Below are positions 1-7,697 of a stretch of DNA of 64,000 nt, piece by piece (the first letter of the stretch is position 1; the number at the start of each line of letters is the position of its first letter). The notes under the pieces are model-generated. The model did not search any database. It saw only the letters and a program-made list of their open reading frames with translations, and was not told the DNA's origin. The position numbers and the translations under genes are program-made. Source of the DNA: an uncultured bacterium (GTDB taxonomy: Bacteria > Acidobacteriota > Thermoanaerobaculia > Thermoanaerobaculales > Thermoanaerobaculaceae); assembly GCA_937924755.1 (NCBI GenBank), contig CALEVZ010000014.1:1-64000 (forward strand). The letters run 5' to 3'.

Positions 1-524
1 GTCTGGCCGCGCGGGAACTCGTGGCGGTCGAAATCGGGCAAGCCCAGCTTCTCGTGCCACGTTTCCGCCACCCCGTCCCAGTGCGGCCGTCCGATCTCCA
101 GGTGGGGGATCCGCAGGGTTGCCGTCACGCCGCGGCCAAGACCTCGCTGCACCCACAGCTGTGTCCACCACCCCTCCACGTCCAGGAACTGGTAGTGTTC
201 GTCGGGGTAGCGGGCCGCCAGGCTGGTCAGCTCCTCACTGGAGAGTTCCAGCCCCATCCGCCCCACCTCCCGGTGATACGCCACCGTGTGCCAGGTGTGA
301 TTCCACAGGTTGACGTAATTCAGAGAGGCGGTGATGCGCCACTGGCCCGGCTCCACGTCCATCCCTTCGCCTAGATCGAAGGGGAGCGACGCCAGGCGCA
401 AGGGGTCGGGGTTGGCGCCGGGGCGCAGCACGGGGGGTGACCCGGCAAGGGCGGCGGCGCTGGAAAGACACAGGTAGAGGAAGGCGAGCCCGGGCCCCCA
501 GGTTGTCTCCCGACGCTGCTTCAC
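1..524 (-). CDS. DUF3187 family outer-membrane protein, 3' end beyond window
   Basis: The protein starts at a GTG that overlaps the TGA of the upstream HD-domain gene (GTGA), so the two are probably translationally coupled. The first ~28 residues look like a signal peptide (hydrophobic LAFLYLCLSSAAALA). About 175 codons are visible before the window edge. The stretch HEKLGLPDFDRHEFPRG near the edge resembles the signature that recurs in DUF3187 proteins, which are predicted outer-membrane beta-barrels of unknown function; this match is from memory of the family. No stop is seen, so length and C-terminus are unknown. It is the last visible gene of a HEAT/HD/DUF3187 run on the minus strand. Confidence 0.72.
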   Translation of the reverse strand, partial: MKQRRETTWGPGLAFLYLCLSSAAALAGSPPVLRPGANPDPLRLASLPFDLGEGMDVEPGQWRITASLNYVNLWNHTWHTVAYHREVGRMGLELSSEELTSLAARYPDEHYQFLDVEGWWTQLWVQRGLGRGVTATLRIPHLEIGRPHWDGVAETWHEKLGLPDFDRHEFPRGQ

Positions 525-1906
525 TGCATCGTCCCGCGCACGATCGCGGCCACCTCCCCTTCCCGCGCCAGATCCACCACCTGCTCCGCTTGCGGCCGGG
601 TTCCGTCCGCCCGCCGCAGCAGGCGACACAGGGGGGTGCGGAAGCTCTCTGGCGAGCGCACCGTGGAGATGGAGGCCACCACCCGCCCGTCCTTGAGCCG
701 CATCAGCGTGCCAGGCGGGTAGGGCCCCAGCACGTTGAGCATGGCCTGCAGCAGGTCGGCGTCGTAGGCCTTGAACCCCTGGGCGGCCATGCAGGCCACC
801 GCGTCGGGGGGCACACAGACCGGCGGCCGGCGGCGCCGGGCGCGGGTCAGGGTGTCGTAGTCGTCGGCCAGGTGAATGATGCGGGCGTACAACGTGGGCA
901 CCCCCAGCGGGTCGTTGCAGGGCCGATGGTGTTGCAGGATGGCCAACAGGCGGCGCACCTTGGCCTGATAGAAGCCACGCTGCCGCAGCAAAACTTTGAG
1001 GCTGGCGCGGGTGTGGCGGGAAAACGGCACCGTGGCGCCCCGCTCGGTCATGCAGAACCCCACGTCGTGCAGCATCGCCGCCACCCCCAGGTCGGCCAGC
1101 GACGCCTTGCCGAGGCCGGCCGCCCTGCCGATTAACAGGCTCAGCACCGTCACCGCCAGGGTGTGCTGGGCGAAAGGTGGAATCTCAGCCTCTGCGGTCA
1201 GGGCCAGAGGCAGGATGTCCTCGGTGTTGGCGGCATCGATGAACTGGGTGACGGCGCGGCGCGCCAGCAGCGGGTTGGGCAGCCGCCCCTGGCCAACGCT
1301 GGCAAAGGCCTCGGCCAGGTGGCCGGCGCTTGCCACGTAGGTCTCGCGAAACTCCTTGAGCATTTCCGCGCTGTCGTCACCAGCCAGCTTGAACTGCTGG
1401 ATGGGGTGCAGCTCCACTGAGCGCAGACCCACCGCGGCCAGGCCATCGGCCAGGGTATGGCGGGGATTGTGCTCGGCGGCAGGGGCGGCAAACAGCCGCA
1501 CCATCTCGCGGACGTGCTGGTCCTCCAGAACGTCGTTGAAGGTGATGCCGCCCACCCTGTGCCGCCCCAGCTCCGCCGCCAGGGCGATGCCTTGCTCCAC
1601 CACCCCCTCGAATCGGATGCGCACATCGTTGACGTAGATGTGATCCTCAACGCATATCACGTGCACCGGCCCGAGCAGATCCAGCAGCGCCTGCAGTCTT
1701 ACCCGCATGTCGTGCACGGGAGTATCGAAGGCCGTATTGGTGAGGGCGTGGGTGCGGGCCATGCGGAACAAGCCATTGAGGGAAATCACCAGACCGGCCC
1801 CCAACTCCCGCACCCGCTTGGTGAGCTCGCGATCTTCCTCCGCCTGGGCGCGCACCACCGCCGAGCCCAGCGCCTCCTGCGCCGAGGTGATGGCCAGATC
1901 AACCAC
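521..1906 (-). CDS. HD-domain phosphohydrolase-like protein, GYP motif missing
   Basis: A 461-residue protein. The GTG start is chosen because GGGGGAGG lies 5 nt upstream and the gene then overlaps the end of the HEAT-repeat gene by 8 nt; longer readings give an Arg-rich, low-complexity N-terminus. The second half carries an HD-type metal site: an upstream His (HTLAV), the HD pair in AMLHDVGF, HTRAS, the double His in ILQHHRP and the Asp in HLADDYD. The GYP part of the HD-GYP signature is replaced by NDPLGVP, so cyclic-di-GMP hydrolysis cannot be assumed. The N-terminal ~200 residues have no family I recognise. The tight overlap with its neighbours suggests a shared function. Confidence 0.75.
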   Translation of the reverse strand: MVDLAITSAQEALGSAVVRAQAEEDRELTKRVRELGAGLVISLNGLFRMARTHALTNTAFDTPVHDMRVRLQALLDLLGPVHVICVEDHIYVNDVRIRFEGVVEQGIALAAELGRHRVGGITFNDVLEDQHVREMVRLFAAPAAEHNPRHTLADGLAAVGLRSVELHPIQQFKLAGDDSAEMLKEFRETYVASAGHLAEAFASVGQGRLPNPLLARRAVTQFIDAANTEDILPLALTAEAEIPPFAQHTLAVTVLSLLIGRAAGLGKASLADLGVAAMLHDVGFCMTERGATVPFSRHTRASLKVLLRQRGFYQAKVRRLLAILQHHRPCNDPLGVPTLYARIIHLADDYDTLTRARRRRPPVCVPPDAVACMAAQGFKAYDADLLQAMLNVLGPYPPGTLMRLKDGRVVASISTVRSPESFRTPLCRLLRRADGTRPQAEQVVDLAREGEVAAIVRGTMQ

Positions 1907-3659
1907 CGCCGCCTCCCCCGCCGGCCGCCTCCCGCCGGCGTTGCAGCAGCGCCTGCGCTCGTTCTCGCGCCTCCGGCGCGGCGTGCTGTGCCGCCCACGC
2001 CAGCAACTCATCGACCGCCGCCCCGGGCAGCCGCCCCAGCCCGGAAATGGCGGCGATCTGCACCGGCAGCGGGCGGCTGGTCACCCGCTGCAGCAGTCCA
2101 GCAGGCTTGAGCCAAGCGGCGAAGGACTCCAGGGCCTTTTGCGGATCGATCATGGCCAGGGTGATGCCCATTGCCCCGGCCTCCTTGGGGGAGAGTTCGA
2201 CCGCCGCGGAGGATTGCAGCTTCTCCAAGAGGCTGGCGAATACCCGCCGCTCGCGGTTTTTGGCCAGCACCTGCAGCGCCCCCAGTCGCACCTCCTCGCT
2301 GGCCGAGGACAGCGCCTGCGCCAGCGCCCGACCCACCCGCGGCCCATAGGGCAGGCCCTTGAGGAGAGCCACCGCCTGAGCCTCGGCGTCCACCGATGAG
2401 GCCGACGCCAGCACCTCGCCGGCGGCGGCCGCGGCCTCGTCGGGCGAAAGCCGCGCCAGGGCTGAGAGCACTACCCCGGCGAGGGGCCCCGGGGCAGCCG
2501 AGAGATGGGCGCGCAGTACGGCCTCCTGGCCCCTGCCCAGGTTTTCTAGCAGCGTTGCCAGCCCCTGGAGTTGGAACGGCGACGCCACGCTCTTGTCCTG
2601 AGCCAGCCTCAGCACCGTGTCCAGGTGCTCGGGCAACAGGCAGGCCGCCGCTTTGCGCACCTCGGCCTCGTCCTTGGCCCTGGTCAAGAGGTGAGCTAGG
2701 GCACGCTCGTCCAGGCACGCCAGCAGCACGTCGCGCCGGGCCTCTCCCTCCAGGCGGGCCCGCAACATCCAGGCCATATCCAGCAGCACGTCCGGGCGCC
2801 CGGAAGCCAGCAAGTAGTCGCGAATCTCCCGCACGAGCGGCAGAACGTCGGCGACCTCCAGGCGATCCTCCACGTCCTTCATGCCGGCGATCAACTCCCG
2901 CACCAGTGTGAGGCATTGATTGGGGGTGTCCTCCTCGCTCTCCTCCTGGGCGAGGCGGTGGCGAGCCTCGGCCGAAAGCGCCCGCCAGACCACCTGTCCT
3001 CGCTCCCGGAAATCCGGAGCCGGGTGATCGAACTCGTAGGGTGCCTCGAAGATCAGCGCTTGGGTCTCGTTGGCGGGTTCCAGCCCCCGGCCGGGTTCGC
3101 CGGATCGCCGTACGTCTTCGTCGTCCTCGGGGCGGAAGCCGGCCACCGCCTCCACCTTGACGTGGGCCAGATCGGCCTTCCACAACAGGGTGACGAAGTC
3201 CTCTTCCTGGTGGCGGATTCCCTTGAACATCACCCCCAGGACAGAGATGAAGCGGGACAGCTCCTCCCAGGTCAGCCCGGCGGAAAAGATCAGGCGGCGC
3301 ACCCCGTCGCGGTATAGGCGCAGCGCCAGCGAGCGCTCACGGTCCCGCTCCAGATACACCACCTCGCCGGCGTGGAGCAGCTCATAGGGGTGAACTTGCA
3401 GAGTCAGCTCCTCATGCGCGGCCAGGAAGGCCTCCATGCGCTGGCGTACCTCCACCAGGAAGTCGCGCACCGCTTCGTTGGAGGCGTCGTAGAGGATCAC
3501 CGAACGGCCGGCCTTGACCAGCGCTCGCACCACCTCCGCGGCATCCTCACCCGCCGGCGAGCTGGCGAGGGGAGCGGCACTCGGCTGCTCGCCGCTTTCC
3601 CCACCGGCCGGCCGCCTCGGCGATGTGCGGCTCACCACTGGGAACGAACCCGTGCGCAC
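1899..3659 (-). CDS. HEAT-repeat-like protein
   Basis: A 586-residue, Ala/Leu-rich helical protein. Roughly residues 260-570 consist of repeated helix pairs of HEAT/ARM character (for example VVLSALARLSPDEAAAAA and VRLGALQVLAKNRE), ending in a Gly-rich tail that overlaps the next gene. The first ~200 residues form a separate domain with no recognised match. No enzyme motifs are seen; scaffold or protein-protein binding is inferred. The start is uncertain: the GTG used here lies 17 nt from GGGAGG, while an ATC four codons upstream sits 6 nt from it. A TATCAT -10-like element lies at 3693-3698. Confidence 0.7.
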   Translation of the reverse strand: MRTGSFPVVSRTSPRRPAGGESGEQPSAAPLASSPAGEDAAEVVRALVKAGRSVILYDASNEAVRDFLVEVRQRMEAFLAAHEELTLQVHPYELLHAGEVVYLERDRERSLALRLYRDGVRRLIFSAGLTWEELSRFISVLGVMFKGIRHQEEDFVTLLWKADLAHVKVEAVAGFRPEDDEDVRRSGEPGRGLEPANETQALIFEAPYEFDHPAPDFRERGQVVWRALSAEARHRLAQEESEEDTPNQCLTLVRELIAGMKDVEDRLEVADVLPLVREIRDYLLASGRPDVLLDMAWMLRARLEGEARRDVLLACLDERALAHLLTRAKDEAEVRKAAACLLPEHLDTVLRLAQDKSVASPFQLQGLATLLENLGRGQEAVLRAHLSAAPGPLAGVVLSALARLSPDEAAAAAGEVLASASSVDAEAQAVALLKGLPYGPRVGRALAQALSSASEEVRLGALQVLAKNRERRVFASLLEKLQSSAAVELSPKEAGAMGITLAMIDPQKALESFAAWLKPAGLLQRVTSRPLPVQIAAISGLGRLPGAAVDELLAWAAQHAAPEARERAQALLQRRREAAGGGGGGG

Positions 3660-3743
3660 CTTCTCGTCGATAGCGCACCTCCCGTTTCCTCAATGATACG
3701 TGAGCCCGGCAGCAGGAAGCGCCCCCCCCTTCATTGGCATTCG

Positions 3744-3812
3744 CGTCCCTGACCGTGCCCGTGCCCGTGAACGTGTCGATGGCCGTGTTCGTGGCGGTGT
3801 CCGTGGCCGCGA
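3744..3812. repeat. Degenerate CGTGNN hexanucleotide array
   Basis: About 69 bp in which CGTG recurs every 6 nt (CGTGCC, CGTGCC, CGTGAA, CGTGTC and so on), with drift at the last two positions. It lies between the HEAT-repeat gene and the terminator hairpin of the M16 gene. Such hexamer runs are common in intergenic DNA of GC-rich genomes. No coding potential is claimed for it. Confidence 0.6.
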
Positions 3813-3836
3813 TCTGCCCGGGGCTCCGAAAGCAAT

Positions 3837-3859
3837 GGGCCCCCGCGGAGCGGGGGCCC
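3837..3859 (-). terminator. Terminator-like hairpin after the M16 pair
   Basis: A perfect 9-bp GC stem (GGGCCCCCG / CGGGGGCCC) with a 5-nt loop lies 22 nt past the stop of the degenerate M16 gene. On the minus strand it is followed by ATTGCTTTC, which is only weakly T-rich. It probably ends the two-gene M16 transcript. Confidence 0.6.
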
Positions 3860-3881
3860 GCGTACAACGAAAGAGGAGTGC

Positions 3882-6011
3882 TCAGGCGGCAGGCTTGGCA
3901 AACAGGGCCTCGTCCACCGGCGGGTTGACCTGCCACGACTCCAGCGTGGACGTCATGACCTCCTGGCCGTCCACCAACATCACTTGGCGGAAGGGCACCT
4001 GGCGACCGTCCAGCTCCCGGTAGTCGGACATGCGCAGTTCCACTTGCCCCGGCGCCCCCGTCAGGGGGTTGGTGCCTTGGTAGCTCTGGCGAAGCACCGT
4101 GCCGTTGGCTGCAACGCACAGCTGGGAGACAGCTTTCCTGTAGGTTACCTGCAGGATGGTGCAGGGGTGTCCGTCGACCAGATCTTCACCGCCGGCAACG
4201 GCCTCCATTTCGGGGTCGGCGTGGGACCACACGAGTACCCGCAGGTCGCGCTTGAGTTCGCTCTGCTGCTGTTCCACCATGGAAGCCGGCAACGGCCGGA
4301 CCTGGCCGCCCATGACCATGAACCCCTCGCTGCCGTCGATGACGACCACCTGCTCCCCCATGGGGCTGGAGACCACCTGCCGCACCCGGTTGGGGAAGAC
4401 GATCAGGTCGCTGCTCTTCATGCTCATGGACTGGCCGCCCATGGAGATGGTCATGGTGGCGGAGGAGGAGATGGCTCGCACCTTGGCGGCATCGGGGCCG
4501 CCGAGGGCGCGGGCCGCTCTGGCCAACAGCGCCCGCCCGGCGTCGGCCGCCTGTTCGGTCTTTTCCACCTTGGCGGTGGTGTCCGGGGGTGGCGGGATGG
4601 TGATGTCCAGTGTGGTCACCGGGCCGAAGGTGGACAGGGGCCGATCGAACTTGCTGGCGTCCCCTACCACCAGCAGCGACAGCTGGTCCGGCCTGACGTA
4701 CGCCTTGGCCACTCGGGCCACATCGGCAGCGGTGACCTTCTCGATATTGTTGCGGTAGGTCTCCAGGAAGTTGGCGGGCAGACCGTAGTAGGCGTACAGG
4801 ATCTGCTGGCGCAGGATCTTGGCGGAGGAGTCGTAGTTGAAGACAAAGGAGTTGAGGATGGACTCCTTGGCCCGCGCCAGCTCCTCGGGGGTGGGCGGGT
4901 TGGCGATGATGCCCTTGAGCTCCTCCCGCAGCGCCTCCACCGCCTCGCCCATCTTGTCGAGCTTGGTCTGCATGCCGGCGCGCAGGATGCCGGGCGTGGT
5001 GTAGCCGGCCCCCACGGCACCGTAAACGTTGTAGGCCAGGCCCTTCTTGGAGCGGATGTTGGAGAACATGCGACTGGCGAAGGAGCCGCCCAGGACCTCG
5101 TTAAGCACCTGCACGGCAAAGAAGTCCGGGTTGGACATCTCGATGCCCAGGTGCCCCATGGCGATGTTGGCCTGGGTGACGTCGGTCTTTTCGATGTAAA
5201 ACACCCCCGGCCGGGGCGCCTTGCGGTAGGCGGCGGGGGGCTCGGCAAAACGCGGACCCCGAGGCCAGTCGCCGAACACCTGCTCCAGCAGGCGCAGCAT
5301 AGCCCTGGGCTCGAAGTCACCCACCACGCCCAGGTAGACGTTGTTGGGGTGGTAGTACTTGCGGTGGAAGGCGAGGAGGTCGTCGCGGGTGATGGCGGCG
5401 ATGGTGGCGTACTCCTCGTTGCGAGCCAGGGGCGAGTCTTCCCCGTACACCAGCCGCTGCAATTCGCGGCCGGTGATGGCGTTGACGTTGTCGTTGCGGC
5501 GCGCGACGGCGGTGCGCGCCTGCACCTTGGCGATTTGGAGCTTGTCGTCGGCGAAAGCGGGGGTGCGGAGGATGTCGGCGAAAACGCGCAGCACCTCGGG
5601 CACATCGCCCTTGAGGCAGTCCATGTTGGCAAACGCCGAGTCGCCGCCCATGCCGGTTTCGATACTGGCCGCCCGCACCGCGAGGAAGTCATCAATGGCG
5701 TCGCCGCTCATGCGCGCCGTCCCGCCGGTACGCTGCACCGCGGCCATCAGGCGGGCGAGGCCGGTCTTGTCGGCCGGCTCGTAGTTGGAGCCTGTGCGGA
5801 TGCGCGCCGAGATCTGCACCAGGGGCAACTCCCGGTCCTGCAGCATGTACACGGTGAGGCCGTTCTTCAGGGTGACGACCTGGGGTTTGGGGATGTTGAA
5901 GGCCGGCAGCGGCGGGTAGGTGATCTCCTGGTAACTCTTTACCTGGGCCACGGCGGGTGCCGCCAGAGCCACCGCCAGGAGGATGGCAACGAAACGACGG
6001 GAAGTGTACAT
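3882..6011 (-). CDS. M16 peptidase-like protein without the zinc motif, with extra C-terminal domain
   Basis: A 709-residue exported protein. The ATG is 5-6 nt after GAGGGAGGGGGG and gives a clear signal peptide (residues 1-22, ending AVAQ). Residues ~35-470 follow the two-lobe M16B fold, including the R/Y region GSFASRMFSNIRSKKGLAYNVYG typical of the second lobe. The HxxEH zinc site is absent: GLA-R-LM-AA occupies its place near residue 87. This matches the non-catalytic partner of heterodimeric M16 peptidases. Residues ~480-709 form an added beta-rich domain reminiscent of lipoprotein-sorting (LolA-like) folds; that is a tentative reading. It follows the catalytic M16 gene by 11 nt, so the two are probably co-transcribed and act together in the periplasm. 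Confidence 0.9.
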   Translation of the reverse strand: MYTSRRFVAILLAVALAAPAVAQVKSYQEITYPPLPAFNIPKPQVVTLKNGLTVYMLQDRELPLVQISARIRTGSNYEPADKTGLARLMAAVQRTGGTARMSGDAIDDFLAVRAASIETGMGGDSAFANMDCLKGDVPEVLRVFADILRTPAFADDKLQIAKVQARTAVARRNDNVNAITGRELQRLVYGEDSPLARNEEYATIAAITRDDLLAFHRKYYHPNNVYLGVVGDFEPRAMLRLLEQVFGDWPRGPRFAEPPAAYRKAPRPGVFYIEKTDVTQANIAMGHLGIEMSNPDFFAVQVLNEVLGGSFASRMFSNIRSKKGLAYNVYGAVGAGYTTPGILRAGMQTKLDKMGEAVEALREELKGIIANPPTPEELARAKESILNSFVFNYDSSAKILRQQILYAYYGLPANFLETYRNNIEKVTAADVARVAKAYVRPDQLSLLVVGDASKFDRPLSTFGPVTTLDITIPPPPDTTAKVEKTEQAADAGRALLARAARALGGPDAAKVRAISSSATMTISMGGQSMSMKSSDLIVFPNRVRQVVSSPMGEQVVVIDGSEGFMVMGGQVRPLPASMVEQQQSELKRDLRVLVWSHADPEMEAVAGGEDLVDGHPCTILQVTYRKAVSQLCVAANGTVLRQSYQGTNPLTGAPGQVELRMSDYRELDGRQVPFRQVMLVDGQEVMTSTLESWQVNPPVDEALFAKPAA

Positions 6012-6022
6012 GCCCCCCTCCC

Positions 6023-7537
6023 TCACTGTTCGTCTTTGGTGACGATCATCGCCACCGTCCGGTTGGTGGGCACGAAGGTCGCCTGGGCGACGCGCATGAT
6101 GTCCTCCTTGGTGACCTTTTCGATGCGCTCCACCTCCCGGAACAGCTCGCGCCAGTCGCCGAACAGCGTCTGGTACTCGGCCAGCTGCGAGGCAATGCCG
6201 GTGTTGGAGCCAAGTCCACGGATCAGCTCCGCCTTAGCACGGGTCTTGACCATCTTCAGCTCGTCGTCGGTGATCGGCTCATTCTTGAGCTTCTCGATCT
6301 CCTCGCGGATGGCGGCTTGAACCTCCTCGTTACTGTGGCCGGGGGCGGGGACAGCGAAGAACAACAGCAGGTTGGGGTACTTGTCCCCTGGGAAGCCGTT
6401 GAAGGCCGCGGCCTGGGCGGCTATCTTCTTGTCCCGCACCAGCGACCGGTACAACCGGGAGGTCCGGCCGGTGGACAGCACCTCGGCGATGGCCTCGTAC
6501 ACCGCGTTGTCGGGGTGGGTGGCGGCAGGACGGTGGTACCCCTCCAGGTAAATGGGCTGGGAGGGGTCGGGCATACGGATGAGCTTTTCAGCCAGGGAGG
6601 GAGGCTCGACGGTGCGCAGCGGCGGCGGAGTCGGGCCCGCAGGCAGGCGGGAGAAGTACTTCTCCAGCATGGGGATGATGTCGCTGGCGCGGACGTCGCC
6701 GACGATGGCGATGACCATGTTGGCGGGGACGTAATGGACGCGGTAGAACGCCTCGGCGTCCTCGCGGGAGAACGACTCCAGATCGCTCATGTAGCCGATC
6801 ACGGGCTGCTTATAGGGGTGGGCGAGGAAGGCGGTGGCCACGAATTGCTCGATCAGGCGGCCAATGGGCTGGCTCTCGGTGCGCAGGCGCCGCTCCTCCA
6901 TCACCACGTCGCGTTCCTTGTAAAACTCCCGCAGCACAGGGTCCAGAAAGCGCTCCGACTCCAGGTACGCCCACAGCTCAACCTTGTTGGCGGGCAGTGA
7001 ATAGAAATAGACCGTCTGATCCGAGCCGGTGCCGGCGTTCAGGCCCACGCCGCCCTCGCGGTCGATGATCTCCCCGAACTCGTTGGGCTTGATGAAGGCG
7101 TCCGCCTCCTCTTGAGCCTTCTTAAACTCTTCCTCCAAGCGGGCCAGGGTTTCTGGATCGCCGCCGCCCAGCCGGGTGCGCTCCCGGTAGAGGGCGTGGT
7201 AGGCCTCGTCCACTTTGGCCAGCGCCTTCTTCTCGGCTTCCCAGTCGGTGGTGCCGATGGTCGTTGTGCCCTTGAACGCCATGTGCTCGAACATGTGGGC
7301 GAGTCCGGTGATCCCAGGGACCTCCTGGGCCGCCCCGACGTTCACGTGGGTGAAAAACGACACCACCGGCGCGGTGGGCCGCTCGTAGATGAGGAACGTC
7401 AGCCCGTTGTCGAGCCGGTGCTGAGTGAGGCGCTTTTCGAAGGAGGCCAGATCCTGCGCCTCCAGCGCCGGCGCGGTGAGGGCCCCGAGGGCCAGCAACA
7501 CCAGCCAGGGGTAGTGAATACGAGTTCTCTCTCTCAA
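6023..7537 (-). CDS. M16 family zinc metallopeptidase, catalytic partner
   Basis: A 504-residue exported protein. The start is TTG, chosen because AAGGAGGT lies 4-5 nt upstream and no ATG or GTG in frame fits better. Residues 1-27 form a signal peptide. HMFEH at 81-85 is the inverted zinc motif HxxEH of M16 enzymes, and the Glu in VVMEERRLR fits the third zinc ligand. The second lobe (STGRTSRLYRSLVRDKKIA) is also intact. It should degrade peptides in the periplasm together with the zinc-less partner encoded just downstream. Confidence 0.93.
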   Translation of the reverse strand: MRERTRIHYPWLVLLALGALTAPALEAQDLASFEKRLTQHRLDNGLTFLIYERPTAPVVSFFTHVNVGAAQEVPGITGLAHMFEHMAFKGTTTIGTTDWEAEKKALAKVDEAYHALYRERTRLGGGDPETLARLEEEFKKAQEEADAFIKPNEFGEIIDREGGVGLNAGTGSDQTVYFYSLPANKVELWAYLESERFLDPVLREFYKERDVVMEERRLRTESQPIGRLIEQFVATAFLAHPYKQPVIGYMSDLESFSREDAEAFYRVHYVPANMVIAIVGDVRASDIIPMLEKYFSRLPAGPTPPPLRTVEPPSLAEKLIRMPDPSQPIYLEGYHRPAATHPDNAVYEAIAEVLSTGRTSRLYRSLVRDKKIAAQAAAFNGFPGDKYPNLLLFFAVPAPGHSNEEVQAAIREEIEKLKNEPITDDELKMVKTRAKAELIRGLGSNTGIASQLAEYQTLFGDWRELFREVERIEKVTKEDIMRVAQATFVPTNRTVAMIVTKDEQ

Positions 7538-7555
7538 CGTGACCTCCTTCTCGTG

Positions 7556-7571
7556 CCGTTGGATCCAACGG
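7556..7571. promoter_or_regulatory. Perfect 16-bp palindrome upstream of the M16 gene
   Basis: CCGTTGGATCCAACGG is a perfect dyad placed 7 nt upstream of the AAGGAGGT ribosome-binding site of the catalytic M16 gene. Its size and position fit an operator or a 5'-UTR hairpin. No regulator is identified. A second dyad, CACCGT-N8-ACGGTG, lies at 7625-7644 in the same gap. Confidence 0.45.
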
Positions 7572-7697
7572 GCCTGCGCCCTCCGCAGACTCTTGCGGTG
7601 GGGCAGGCGGGGGTTATCTCACGCCACCGTAGGTGCCCACGGTGAGGCAGAGTCTACGCCACCCCGCCCGCGTATACGCAACCTCTGCCTGCCGGGT

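Noticed and set aside
3744-3812. Hexamer array as a CRISPR or direct-repeat locus
   Set aside because: Units are 6 nt with no spacers and no cas genes in the window.
3984-6320. 778-codon open frame on the plus strand
   Set aside because: It is antisense to the two M16 genes. Its His/Gly/Val-rich content and lack of any motif show it to be a by-product of high GC.
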